From: Pseudomonas sp. QTF5
GTDB taxonomy: Bacteria; Pseudomonadota; Gammaproteobacteria; Pseudomonadales; Pseudomonadaceae
Length of the DNA: 41,097 nucleotides
Direction: 5' to 3'
Assembly: GCF_000512695.2 (NCBI RefSeq)
Contig: NZ_AZRW02000051.1
Span: 1 to 41,097 of the forward strand
Shown here: in pieces, positions 1 through 8,018 of the stretch
Numbering within the stretch: the first letter of the stretch is position 1
How the letters are laid out: each line of letters starts with the position of its first letter
Notes under the pieces: generated by a model
Database searches by the model: none
The model's input: only the letters and a program-made list of their open reading frames with translations
What the model was told of the DNA's origin: nothing
Made by a program: the position numbers and the translations under genes

Positions 1-398
1 CTGTCAAGCGGTTATTTTCAGAAGTTTTCAAAGTTTCCTTTTTAACTTCAACCACTTGCGCTTTCGAACTCTCGTTAGCGGGAGGCGAATTCTACAGCGT
101 TACCCGCTGCTGTCAACACCTCTTTTTCTCCGCTTTCGACCGAGATGATCGAACCGTCAATAAGGCGACAACACACTGCCTTACCAACTCCTTCTGGCCT
201 CGATGAACTGAAGCGTAACCGCTGCCGAAAACCGCATAACTCATTGTTTACCAAGGAGTTTTCCGCTTCGACTGCGCCGGAAGTGGGGCGAATTATAGAC
301 TTCCAGAATCTGCCGTCAACACCAATTTTCACATTTCTGTCATATAAACCCGAAAGCACGAACGCCAACCTCAAGAGGTCGGCCTTCTGCCCTTCTAC
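1..398. repeat. Non-coding region with degenerate repeat units
   Basis: No convincing gene is seen; the short reading frames here lack ribosome sites and recognisable protein. Two segments resemble each other: 79-125 (GGGAGGCGAATTCTACAGCG, then GCTGTCAACACC and a T-rich run) and 281-335 (GTGGGGCGAATTATAGAC, then GCCGTCAACACCAATTTTC). The first bases of the window (CTGTCAAGCGG and a T-rich run) look like the tail of a third copy. From memory such GCGAATTCTA / CTGTCAA blocks occur downstream of rRNA or other highly expressed operons in fluorescent pseudomonads. That an rRNA operon lies just left of the window is only a guess. Confidence 0.45.
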
Positions 399-1892
399 TT
401 ACAAGCTAGGGAATGCGAACTGCGAAGCTTCATGGCTCGCTCGTTGCGGCCAGCGCTGGGTAATCGCCTTGCGACGAGTGTAGAAACGCACGCCATCCGG
501 ACCATAAGCATGCAGATCGCCGAACAGCGAACGCTTCCAGCCGCCAAAGCTGTGATAAGCCACTGGCACCGGCAAAGGCACGTTGACGCCGACCATACCC
601 ACTTCAATCTCATCGCAGAACAACCGCGCCGCTTCCCCATCACGCGTGAAGATACAGGTGCCGTTGCCATACTCGTGATCGTTGATCAGTTGCATCGCCT
701 CTTCCAGGCTGTTGACCCGAACGACGCACAGCACCGGCCCGAAGATCTCTTCTTTATAGATGCGCATTTCTGGCGTGACGTTATCGAACAGGCAGCCGCC
801 CAGGAAGAAACCTTCTTCATGACCGGCCACACTCAGACCACGACCATCCACCACCAAGGTTGCACCTGCTGAGACGCCGTCTTCTATATAGCCACTGACT
901 TTATCGCGAGCCTGACCGGAAACCAGCGGCCCCATATCCAGGCCGCAGGTCGTACCGGCACCGATTTTCAACGCTTTGACCTGCGGTACCAGTTTGGCCA
1001 CCAACGCATCCGCCACCTGATCACCGACGCACACGGCTACCGAGATCGCCATGCAGCGCTCACCGCACGAACCGTACGCCGCGCCCATCAGTGCGCTGAC
1101 CGCGTTATCCAGATCCGCATCCGGCATCAGCACCGCATGGTTCTTCGCCCCGCCCAGCGCCTGGACGCGTTTGCCGCGCTTGGTACCTTCGGCGTAAATG
1201 TATTCGGCAATCGGTGTCGAACCGACGAAGCTCAACGCTTTGACTTCCGGCGCTTCGATCAGAGCATCCACCGCAGCCTTGTCGCCATGCACCACACTCA
1301 GCACACCTTTTGGAAGGCCGGCTTCCAACAACAACTGAGCAATCAGCAGCGTCGAGCTTGGATCACGCTCGGACGGTTTCAGAATAAAGCAGTTGCCGCA
1401 AACGATCGCCAGCGGATACATCCACAGCGGCACCATGGCCGGGAAGTTGAACGGGGTAATACCGGCCACCACGCCCAATGGCTGGAAATCCGACCAGGCA
1501 TCAATGTTCGGGCCGACGTTACGGCTGTACTCGCCCTTGAGAATTTCCGGTGCAGCACAGGCGAACTCGACGTTCTCGATCCCGCGCTTCAATTCACCGA
1601 CGGCATCTTCCAGGGTCTTGCCATGTTCTTCGCTGATCAGTTGGGCGATGCGGGCTTCGTTCTGTTCCAGCAGTTGTTTGAAGCGGAACATCACTTGGGC
1701 ACGCTTGGCCGGCGGAGTGTTACGCCAGGCCGGGAATGCAGCTTTGGCCGAGTCGATGGCTTTTTGAATGGTTTCACGGCTGGCCAATGGCAGCTTGTGG
1801 ATCGCCTGACCGGTGGACGGGTTGAACACGTCGGCCGTACGACCGTCTTCGGTCACCAGTTCGCCATTGATCAAATGCGGGATAAGGCTCAT
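399..1892 (-). CDS. mmsA: CoA-acylating (methyl)malonate-semialdehyde dehydrogenase (MmsA/BauC)
   Basis: Cytoplasmic aldehyde dehydrogenase of the CoA-acylating MmsA class. It oxidises malonate semialdehyde or methylmalonate semialdehyde with NAD and CoA to acetyl-CoA or propionyl-CoA and CO2. The 497-residue product is full length for the family. It shows the substrate and NAD segment GITPFNFPAM (144-153), LKPSERDPSS (171-180), GGAKNH (247-252) and the catalytic Cys in GERCMA (Cys280). The open frame extends further upstream, but the ATG at 1892 has a good AGGAGC site and begins MSLIPHLINGE, typical of the family. It lies 64 bases downstream of the beta-alanine aminotransferase on the same strand, so the malonate-semialdehyde role (BauC, PA0130-like) is the likely one here. 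A second mmsA paralogue for valine catabolism may exist elsewhere. Confidence 0.93.
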   Translation of the reverse strand: MSLIPHLINGELVTEDGRTADVFNPSTGQAIHKLPLASRETIQKAIDSAKAAFPAWRNTPPAKRAQVMFRFKQLLEQNEARIAQLISEEHGKTLEDAVGELKRGIENVEFACAAPEILKGEYSRNVGPNIDAWSDFQPLGVVAGITPFNFPAMVPLWMYPLAIVCGNCFILKPSERDPSSTLLIAQLLLEAGLPKGVLSVVHGDKAAVDALIEAPEVKALSFVGSTPIAEYIYAEGTKRGKRVQALGGAKNHAVLMPDADLDNAVSALMGAAYGSCGERCMAISVAVCVGDQVADALVAKLVPQVKALKIGAGTTCGLDMGPLVSGQARDKVSGYIEDGVSAGATLVVDGRGLSVAGHEEGFFLGGCLFDNVTPEMRIYKEEIFGPVLCVVRVNSLEEAMQLINDHEYGNGTCIFTRDGEAARLFCDEIEVGMVGVNVPLPVPVAYHSFGGWKRSLFGDLHAYGPDGVRFYTRRKAITQRWPQRASHEASQFAFPSL

Positions 1893-1956
1893 GCGGGGCT
1901 CCTGAAAAGTTGTCCACAGGCGCCCGCTAAAGGACGCCTTTATATAGAAGGAAAAA

Positions 1957-3306
1957 TCAGTCGATTTTGTTAAGCACTTCGCCGACCGCGTCGAACAGAC
2001 GATCGAGGTCTTGTGGCTTGCTGTTGAAGGTTGGGCCGAACTGCAGAGTGTCGCCGCCGAAGCGCACGTAGAACCCGGCTTTCCACAAGGCCATGCCGGC
2101 TTCGAACGGACGCACGATGGCATCGCCGTCGCGAGGCGCAATCTGGATGGCACCGGCCAACCCGTAGTTACGAATGTCGATGACGTTCTTGCTACCTTTC
2201 AAACCGTGCAGTGCATTTTCGAAATGCGGCGCCACTTCCGCCACGCTCTGCACCAGGTTTTCCTTTTGCAGCAGGTCGAGTGCCGCCAGGCCCGCAGCGC
2301 AAGCCACCGGGTGGGCGGAATAGGTGTAGCCGTGCGGGAATTCCACCGCGTATTCCGGCGTCGCCTGGTTCATGAAGGTCTGATAGATCTCGGAGCTGGC
2401 AATCACCGCGCCCATCGGGATCGCGCCATTGGTGACTTGCTTGGCAATGCACATCAGGTCAGGAGTCACGCCGAAGCTGTCGGCACCGAACATCGAACCG
2501 GTACGGCCGAACCCGGTGATCACTTCGTCGAACACCAGCAGGATATTGTGCTGATCGCAGATTTCGCGCAGACGTTTGAGATAACCCTGCGGCGGAACCA
2601 ATACACCAGCGGACCCAGCCATTGGTTCGACGAATACCGCAGCGATGTTCGAGGCATCGTGCAGCTCAATCAGCTTGAGCAGTTCATCGGCCAGGGCGAT
2701 ACCACCTTGCTCCGGCATCCCCCGGGAAAACGCATTGCTCGCCAGCAAAGTGTGCGGCAGGTGATCGACGTCCATCATCGCCTGACCGAACAGTTTGCGG
2801 TTGCCGTTCACGCCACCGAGGCTAGTGCCGGCGATGTTCACGCCGTGATAACCACGAGCACGACCGATCATTTTGGTTTTGGTGGCCTGGCCTTTCAGAC
2901 GCCAGTAAGCACGCACCATTTTCACCGCCGTATCTGCACACTCGGAACCCGAGTCGGTGAAGAACACGTGATTCAGATTGCCCGGCGTCAGGTCAGTGAT
3001 TTTCTCGGCCAACTGGAACGACAGCGGGTGACCGTACTGGAAGCCCGGCGAGTAATCGAGGGTGCCCAATTGCTTGGCCACCGCTTCCTGAATTTCCTTG
3101 CGGGTGTGCCCGGCGCCGCAGGTCCATAGGCCCGAGAGCGAATCGTAGACCTTGCGGCCCTTGTCGTCTGTCAGCCAACTGCCCTCGGCAGCCACGATCA
3201 GTCGCGGGTCGCGCTGGAAATTGCGGTTCGCGGTGTAGGGCATCCAGTGAGCATCGAGCTTGAGCTGGCTGGCCAGGGAAGTCGGGGCGTTTTCAGGCAC
3301 GTTCAT
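1957..3306 (-). CDS. bauA: Beta-alanine (omega-amino acid):pyruvate aminotransferase
   Basis: Class III, fold-type I PLP aminotransferase that moves the amino group of beta-alanine (and other omega-amino acids) to pyruvate, giving malonate semialdehyde and alanine. The product has 449 residues, close to the P. aeruginosa BauA as recalled. It carries the substrate-side motif SLSGLWTCGAGH (56-67), the PLP-Asp segment FDEVITGFGR (259-268) and the Schiff-base Lys289 in CIAKQVTNG. I chose the ATG at 3306 (MNVPENAP) with GAGG upstream over the TTG at 3327. The aldehyde product feeds the dehydrogenase encoded next in the operon. The promoter region holds a sigma-54-like element and a palindrome next to the divergent LysR gene. 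bauB and bauD of the P. aeruginosa locus are not seen here. Confidence 0.94.
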   Translation of the reverse strand: MNVPENAPTSLASQLKLDAHWMPYTANRNFQRDPRLIVAAEGSWLTDDKGRKVYDSLSGLWTCGAGHTRKEIQEAVAKQLGTLDYSPGFQYGHPLSFQLAEKITDLTPGNLNHVFFTDSGSECADTAVKMVRAYWRLKGQATKTKMIGRARGYHGVNIAGTSLGGVNGNRKLFGQAMMDVDHLPHTLLASNAFSRGMPEQGGIALADELLKLIELHDASNIAAVFVEPMAGSAGVLVPPQGYLKRLREICDQHNILLVFDEVITGFGRTGSMFGADSFGVTPDLMCIAKQVTNGAIPMGAVIASSEIYQTFMNQATPEYAVEFPHGYTYSAHPVACAAGLAALDLLQKENLVQSVAEVAPHFENALHGLKGSKNVIDIRNYGLAGAIQIAPRDGDAIVRPFEAGMALWKAGFYVRFGGDTLQFGPTFNSKPQDLDRLFDAVGEVLNKID

Positions 3307-3355
3307 GGGCAAAACCTCGCAGGGCAATAAGCGGCGTGGAGATGAAAAGCGTTCT

Positions 3356-3371
3356 TGCAGCTAAATTGCCA
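3356..3371 (-). promoter_or_regulatory. Candidate sigma-54 promoter of bauA
   Basis: On the minus strand TGGCAATTTAGCTGCA has GG and GC separated by exactly ten bases, as in the -24/-12 consensus TGGCAC-N5-TTGCA. The start of transcription would be about 38 bases before the bauA ATG. Predicted from sequence only. Confidence 0.5.
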
Positions 3372-3378
3372 CGGAGAT

Positions 3379-3400
3379 AAAGTCGGTGAAATCCAACTTT
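3379..3400. promoter_or_regulatory. Candidate BauR (LysR) operator
   Basis: A 22-base dyad with arms AAAGTCGG and CCAACTTT (seven of eight pairs) around a six-base centre. It lies between bauA and the divergent regulator gene, eight bases upstream of the putative -24 element. Position and symmetry suit a LysR-type binding site; no binding data are implied. Confidence 0.4.
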
Positions 3401-3445
3401 TCTAACCTTCAGTCAGCCAGCTACTAAACTTTGAGTAAACAAAGC

Positions 3446-4366
3446 ATGAGCAGCCGTCGTCCCGATCCGCTGGCGCAAGTCAGTGACTTTGATATTCGCC
3501 TGTTGCGGATTTTTCGCAGCGTCGTGGATTGCGGCGGCTTCTCCGCGGCGGAATCCGTGCTCGGCATCGGTCGCTCGGCGATCAGCCAACAGATGAGCGA
3601 TCTGGAGCAACGCCTTGGTCTGCGTCTGTGCCAACGCGGTCGCGCCGGTTTTTCCCTGACTGAAGAAGGCCGCGAGGTCTACCAATCTGCGCTGCAGCTA
3701 TTAAGTGCGCTGGAAAGTTTCCGCACCGAGGTCAACGGCCTACACCAACACTTGCGCGGTGAGTTGACCATCGGCCTGACCGACAACCTGGTCACTCTGC
3801 CCCACATGCGCATTACTCACGCTTTGGCGCAGTTGAAGGAGCGCGGCCCGGACGTACAGATCCAGATCCGCATGATCGCGCCCAATGAAGTCGAACAAGG
3901 CGTGCTCGACGGTCGCTTGCATGTCGGCGTGGTGCCGCAAGCCAGTGCGCTGTCGGGGCTGGAATATCAGCCGCTCTACAGCGAACGTTCGCTGCTGTAT
4001 TGCGCAGTTGGGCATCCGTTATTTTATGTCGACGACAAACAACTGGACGATGAACGCCTAAACAACCAGGACGCCATCGCCCCGACCTTCCGCTTGCCCG
4101 CCGAGATCCAGGCCCACTATCAGGCGCTCAACTGCACCGCCAGTGCATCGGATCGCGAAGGCATGGCATTTCTGATTCTGACCGGGCGCTACATTGGTTA
4201 CCTGCCGGATCACTACGCCAGCCTCTGGGTGCAGCAGGGCCGACTGCGTGCACTGAAACCCAAGGTGCGTTTCTATGACCTGAGCCTGGCATCGGTCACC
4301 CGCAAGGGCCGTCGCCCCCACTTGGTGCTGGAGAGTTTTTTGGAGAGCCTGGCGGCGACGCGCTGA
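3446..4366 (+). CDS. bauR: LysR-family transcriptional regulator, probably BauR
   Basis: LysR-type regulator of about 306 residues. The N-terminal winged helix-turn-helix covers roughly residues 12-65 (FRSVVDCGGFSAAESVLGIG, ISQQMSDLEQRLG). The C-terminal co-inducer domain follows, starting GELTIGLTDN. Divergent transcription from bauA is the classic arrangement of a LysR activator with its target, so beta-alanine control is inferred; P. aeruginosa has a regulator called BauR at this place. The open frame begins at TTG 3431; the ATG at 3446 (MSSRRPDPLAQ) is preferred although neither start has a strong ribosome site. Confidence 0.85.
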   Translation: MSSRRPDPLAQVSDFDIRLLRIFRSVVDCGGFSAAESVLGIGRSAISQQMSDLEQRLGLRLCQRGRAGFSLTEEGREVYQSALQLLSALESFRTEVNGLHQHLRGELTIGLTDNLVTLPHMRITHALAQLKERGPDVQIQIRMIAPNEVEQGVLDGRLHVGVVPQASALSGLEYQPLYSERSLLYCAVGHPLFYVDDKQLDDERLNNQDAIAPTFRLPAEIQAHYQALNCTASASDREGMAFLILTGRYIGYLPDHYASLWVQQGRLRALKPKVRFYDLSLASVTRKGRRPHLVLESFLESLAATR

Positions 4367-4371
4367 GAATT

Positions 4372-4460
4372 TGTGGGAGCGGGCTTGCTCGCGAAGGCGA
4401 TGTGTCAGTTGCATAAATATCGACTGACACACCGCCTTCGCGAGCAAGCCCGCTCCCACA
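4372..4460. repeat. REP pair (inverted)
   Basis: Two copies of the Pseudomonas REP core (GTGGGAGCGGGCTTGCTCGC) face each other around a loop with its own short dyad. The structure directly follows the LysR stop codon and could end its transcript. Confidence 0.9.
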
Positions 4461-4579
4461 GGGGTTATGGTGTTCAGGGGTTATGGTGTTCAGGTTTTAT
4501 CGCGACAGGACTTGTCTGCGGCCTGCGGGTGCGCTATCAACGCATCTGGTTGCACCCATTTACCTGTTCGGAAGTGCCT

Positions 4580-5230
4580 ATGACCTTTGAAGTCCCAGCC
4601 CACGGCGGCAAACCCGCCAGCCGCATTCGTCAGAAGAACGAAGAGACCATCATCAAAGCCGCCGAAGACGAGTTCGCCCGTCACGGGTTCAAAGGCACCA
4701 GCATGAACACCATCGCGCAGAATGCCGGGTTACCCAAAGCGAATCTGCATTACTACTTCACCAACAAACTCGGTTTGTACGTGGCGGTGCTGAGTAACAT
4801 CCTTCAATTGTGGGACAGCACCTTCAATACCCTGACCGTCGAGGATGATCCGGCAGAAGCATTGACCCGATACATCCGCGCAAAAATGGAATTCTCCCGG
4901 CGCCAGCCACAAGCCTCGCGGGTCTTCGCCATGGAGGTCATCAGCGGCGGCGAATGCCTGAGCGAGCATTTCAACCAGGACTATCGCATCTGGTTTCAGG
5001 GCCGGGCCGCTGTGTTTCAGGCGTGGATCGACGCCGGCAAAATGGATCCGGTCGACCCGGTGCACCTGATCTTCCTGCTGTGGGGCAGCACCCAGCATTA
5101 CGCCGATTTTGCCACCCAGATCTGCCGTGTCACCGGGCGCACCAAGTTGACCAAGCAAGACATGGAAGACGCCGGCAACAACCTGATCCGCATCATTCTC
5201 AAAGGCTGCGGCCTGACGCCTGCTATCTAA
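4580..5230 (+). CDS. TetR-family regulator, RutR-like
   Basis: TetR/AcrR repressor of 216 residues. The helix-turn-helix occupies about residues 18-65: ETIIKAAEDEFARHGFKGTS, then TIAQNAGLPKANLHYYF. The C-terminal ligand domain (TRYIRAKMEFSRRQPQASRV, FQGRAAVFQAWIDAGKMD, LIFLLWGSTQHYADFATQI) resembles the YcdC/RutR type that senses pyrimidines or related compounds. That relation is from memory, and the ligand is unknown. The open frame extends upstream through the REP, but ATG 4580 has GGAAG eight bases before it and starts at the usual distance from the HTH. It is followed seven bases later by yigZ. Its place between beta-alanine and purine genes makes a nitrogen or pyrimidine role plausible. 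Confidence 0.8.
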   Translation: MTFEVPAHGGKPASRIRQKNEETIIKAAEDEFARHGFKGTSMNTIAQNAGLPKANLHYYFTNKLGLYVAVLSNILQLWDSTFNTLTVEDDPAEALTRYIRAKMEFSRRQPQASRVFAMEVISGGECLSEHFNQDYRIWFQGRAAVFQAWIDAGKMDPVDPVHLIFLLWGSTQHYADFATQICRVTGRTKLTKQDMEDAGNNLIRIILKGCGLTPAI

Positions 5231-5237
5231 GACACCT

Positions 5238-5819
5238 ATGCCTTTTACCCTCAGCGGTTTTTGCGAATACCGCGAAGAGATTCGCAAAAGCCGCTTCATC
5301 ACCCTCGCCGGGCCAATCACCAGCGCAGCGGATGCCCAAGCGTTCATCGAGCAGCACAGTGATTTGAACGCCTCGCACAATTGCTGGGCCTGGAAACTCG
5401 GCGATCAATACCGCAGCAATGACGATGGCGAACCCGGCGGCACCGCTGGCCGGCCGATTCTGGCAGCGATCGAAGCGCAGGATTGCGATCAGGTCGCGGT
5501 GCTGGTGATCCGCTGGTATGGCAGCATCCAACTGGGCACCGGCGGCCTCGCCCGGGCCTATGGCGGCGGTGCCAACAAATGCCTGCAAGGGGCGCCGAAG
5601 GTCGAACTGATCAGTCGGGTGCCGGTCAGTTGCGCCTGTGCCTTTGGCGAGTTGGCGTTGGTGAAACTTCGGGTAGCGGAGCTGGGCGGTTTGGTGGTGG
5701 AAGAAACCTTCACGGCCAATGGCGTGGAACTGCAATTGGCGATTGGTGAGGGGCAGATAGATACCTTGCAAATACAACTGGCGGATTTGAGTCGCGGGCG
5801 CATTTTGTTGCAGCGATAA
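5238..5819 (+). CDS. yigZ: YigZ / IMPACT (UPF0029) family protein
   Basis: 193-residue protein of the YigZ/IMPACT family. The conserved N-terminal domain shows KSRFITLAGPITS (16-28), ASHNCWAWKLG (44-54), NDDGEPGGTAGRPIL (60-74) and RWYGSIQLGTGGLARAYG (91-108), the latter two being family hallmarks. The C-terminal ferredoxin-like part (DUF1949) follows. The eukaryotic relative IMPACT acts in GCN2 signalling; the bacterial function is not settled. It begins seven bases after the TetR stop and is probably co-transcribed with it. A GATCGCAG-type inverted repeat ends the unit. Confidence 0.9.
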   Translation: MPFTLSGFCEYREEIRKSRFITLAGPITSAADAQAFIEQHSDLNASHNCWAWKLGDQYRSNDDGEPGGTAGRPILAAIEAQDCDQVAVLVIRWYGSIQLGTGGLARAYGGGANKCLQGAPKVELISRVPVSCACAFGELALVKLRVAELGGLVVEETFTANGVELQLAIGEGQIDTLQIQLADLSRGRILLQR

Positions 5820-5829
5820 AAGAAAGATC

Positions 5830-5921
5830 AAAAGATCGCAGCCTTCGACAGCTCCTACGCCCACCGTGTACTTCCGTAAGAAACGCAATCCCGTAGGAGC
5901 TGCCGAAGGCTGCGATCTTTT
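5830..5921. terminator. Inverted repeat, GATCGCAGCCTTCG type, likely terminator
   Basis: Long near-perfect arms (AAAAGATCGCAGCCTTCG on the left, its complement on the right ending GCGATCTTTT) surround a loop of about 30 bases, just after yigZ. The A-run/T-run flanks make it a plausible bidirectional rho-independent terminator. The same palindrome family recurs at 16309-16384 and, degenerate, at 21164-21204. Confidence 0.75.
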
Positions 5922-5978
5922 GGGGCACCCCGGTTTTCTTTACTCTCGACACTTGCCCACATCTGCTGTGCACCCGGC

Positions 5979-6063
5979 TGTGGATAACCTGAGCACATTC
6001 CGCTGTAACCCTTCTGTCATGCGGCTTTGCGGGGTTTGCTCATTTTTCATCCAAATCCCCAGC
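5979..6063 (+). repeat. Duplicated intergenic module, copy 1
   Basis: Starts with a DnaA box (TGTGGATAACC), then CTGTC, GCTTTGCGGGG and TGCTCATTTTTCATCCAAATC, ending CCCAGC. The same order of elements recurs at 6181-6266. The resemblance is clear but diverged. Confidence 0.5.
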
Positions 6064-6180
6064 AGGATAACTTATTCCACATAAAAACAATCAGTTAGAG
6101 CGGTTTATCGCCATTAGAAGAAAGCCCCTCAGTGCTTATGCCCCTCCGCTCGGCTTGCGCACAAATACTGTGGAACAACC

Positions 6181-6266
6181 TGTGGATAACCCGTTCATGG
6201 CTGGCTCAGCCCCCTGTCTGACATAGCTTGCGGGTTGCTGCTCGTTTTTTGATCAAATCACCGAGC
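6181..6266 (+). repeat. Duplicated intergenic module, copy 2
   Basis: TGTGGATAACC, CTGTC, GCTTGCGGG and TGCTCGTTTTTTGATCAAATC, ending ACCGAGC, in the same order and similar spacing as the copy at 5979-6063. Confidence 0.5.
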
Positions 6267-6387
6267 GCAAAACCGGAGCCTGATCAAAAAGCATGCCCTT
6301 AAGTGGTGCCTGATTCGGAATTGGAAATATGACGGATACCGTCCACAACGCCTATGCCAGCAGGGCTTTGTCTATTTCCTGACTCAA

Positions 6388-6403
6388 TGGCCAGGAAATT
6401 GCT
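6388..6403 (+). promoter_or_regulatory. Candidate sigma-54 promoter of the purine ABC transporter operon
   Basis: TGGCCAGGAAATTGCT matches TGGC...G....TTGCW with the obligatory ten bases between GG and GC. It lies 39 bases before the ATP-binding gene. A partial NtrC-like dyad (GCCCT-N5-GGTGC, 6295-6309) is about 80 bases upstream. A perfect DnaA box begins on the very next base, 6404. Confidence 0.6.
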
Positions 6404-6441
6404 TTATCCACAGGCATAACTTCTGTCGACCCGAGCCTGTC

Positions 6442-8007
6442 ATGTCCAATCCCATGCCGATCCCCGATCAAACACCCCGCTTGCAATTGCGCAGAATCAG
6501 CAAACGTTACCCCGGTTGCGTGGCCAACGATGCCATTGACCTGAGCATTGCGCCGGGTGAAATCCACGCCCTGCTCGGCGAAAACGGTGCGGGCAAAAGT
6601 ACCCTGATGAAGATCATCTACGGCGTCACTCACGCAGACTCAGGGGAGATGATCTGGCAGGGCCAGCGCGTGACCATGCGCAACCCGGCCCAGGCTCGCG
6701 GCCTCGGAATCGGCATGGTGTTCCAGCATTTCTCGCTATTCGAAACCCTGAGCGTGGCGCAGAACATCGTCTTGGCGATGGGTGCGGCGGCAGGTACGCC
6801 GAAGCAGCTCGAGCCGAAGATTCGTGAAGTGTCCCAACGCTACGGCATGGCGCTGGAGCCAGAGCGACTTGTCCACAGCCTGTCCATCGGCGAGCGTCAG
6901 CGGGTGGAAATCATTCGCTGCCTGATGCAAGACATCCGCCTGCTGATTCTCGATGAGCCGACTTCGGTATTGACCCCGCAAGAGGCCGACGAATTGTTCG
7001 TCACTTTGCGCCGACTGGCCGCCGAGGGCTGCAGCATTCTGTTTATCAGCCACAAGCTCGGCGAAGTACGCGCGTTGTGCCACAGCGCCACGGTGTTGCG
7101 CGGCGGGCGAGTGGCCGGGCATTGCGTGCCGGGCGAGTGCTCGGACCGGCAGCTGGCGCAGTTGATGGTCGGTGAAGCCGCCGAGCTGATTACCGAGTAT
7201 CCAAAGGTCATGGGCGCTGATGCTTTTTTGAACGTGACGCGATTGTCCTGGCACAACCCGGACCCGTTCGGCTGCTCGCTGAAGGACATTGACCTGGAGG
7301 TGCGCAGCGGCGAAATCGTGGGAGTCGCCGGAGTGGCCGGCAATGGTCAGGATGAGTTGCTGGCCTTGCTCAGCGGTGAGGAACGGCTGCCCTGCGATGA
7401 CAGCGCGACGATCAGTTTCGGCGGGCAACCGGTCGCGCATCTGGGGCCGGATGCACGACGCAAACTTGGCCTGGCGTTCGTCCCCGCCGAGCGCCTGGGC
7501 CATGGCGCGGTGCCGGAACTGAGCCTGGCAGATAACGCCCTGCTGACCGCATTTCAACAGGGCCTGGTCAGCAACGGGCTGATCCAGCGCGGCAAGGTCG
7601 AAGTGCTGGCCCAGGAAATCATTCACCGCTTCGGGGTCAAGACACCCGACACTCAAGCGCCGGCCCGCAGCCTGTCCGGCGGCAACTTACAGAAATTCAT
7701 CCTCGGCCGGGAAATCCTTCAACAACCGAAACTGTTGGTGGCCGCACACCCGACCTGGGGCGTGGACGTCGGTGCGGCCGCGACCATTCACCGAGCGTTG
7801 ATTGCCTTGCGCGATGCTGGCGCGGCGATTCTGGTGATCTCCGAAGACCTGGACGAATTGTTCCAGATCAGCGACCGCCTCGGCGCCTTGTGCGGCGGTC
7901 GGTTGTCGCCCTTGCAGGCCACCATCGACACCCGCCTGAGCGATGTCGGCGGCTGGATGGCCGGCCAGTTCGACGCCCCTCAATCACTTGCCCCAGTAAC
8001 GCTTTAA
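6442..8007 (+). CDS. ABC transporter ATP-binding protein, purine/nucleoside type
   Basis: 521-residue double-ATPase subunit of the BMP-type nucleoside importers (NupO/YufO, RbsA-like architecture). The first half has Walker A GENGAGKST (46-54), the Q-loop FQH, signature LSIGERQ (147-153) and Walker B LLILDEPTS (167-175). The second half keeps a signature LSGGNLQ but its P-loop reads GVAGNGQDEL without the Lys, as usual for such tandem proteins, so only one site is expected to hydrolyse ATP well. It is the first gene of an operon with two permeases. The solute-binding partner is probably the BMP protein at 13081. Purine substrate is inferred from the deaminases around it. Confidence 0.9.
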   Translation: MSNPMPIPDQTPRLQLRRISKRYPGCVANDAIDLSIAPGEIHALLGENGAGKSTLMKIIYGVTHADSGEMIWQGQRVTMRNPAQARGLGIGMVFQHFSLFETLSVAQNIVLAMGAAAGTPKQLEPKIREVSQRYGMALEPERLVHSLSIGERQRVEIIRCLMQDIRLLILDEPTSVLTPQEADELFVTLRRLAAEGCSILFISHKLGEVRALCHSATVLRGGRVAGHCVPGECSDRQLAQLMVGEAAELITEYPKVMGADAFLNVTRLSWHNPDPFGCSLKDIDLEVRSGEIVGVAGVAGNGQDELLALLSGEERLPCDDSATISFGGQPVAHLGPDARRKLGLAFVPAERLGHGAVPELSLADNALLTAFQQGLVSNGLIQRGKVEVLAQEIIHRFGVKTPDTQAPARSLSGGNLQKFILGREILQQPKLLVAAHPTWGVDVGAAATIHRALIALRDAGAAILVISEDLDELFQISDRLGALCGGRLSPLQATIDTRLSDVGGWMAGQFDAPQSLAPVTL

Positions 8008-8018
8008 CGGAGTTTCAC

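Larger units (their letters stand above)
5979..6412. promoter_or_regulatory. Cluster of three perfect DnaA boxes
   Basis: The nine-base DnaA box TTATCCACA occurs without mismatch at 5979-5987 (minus), 6181-6189 (minus) and 6404-6412 (plus), inside a 510-base non-coding stretch before the ABC transporter operon. Weaker relatives lie at 6072-6081 and 6169-6177. There is no dnaA, dnaN or rpmH nearby, so this is not the usual oriC. A DnaA-titrating or DnaA-responsive site is an inference. Confidence 0.6.

Noticed and set aside
2011..3129. 372-codon open frame on the plus strand opposite bauA
   Set aside because: It mirrors the codon bias of bauA, has no recognisable protein motif and no ribosome site.
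5979..6412. The DnaA-box cluster as a chromosomal origin (oriC)
   Set aside because: No dnaA, dnaN, rpmH or gyrB near it and no clear AT-rich unwinding element; a secondary DnaA site is more sensible.
7890..8018. N-terminal extension of permease 1 into the ATPase gene
   Set aside because: It lies in another frame of the ATPase coding region; ATG 8019 has its own ribosome site and starts the family homology.
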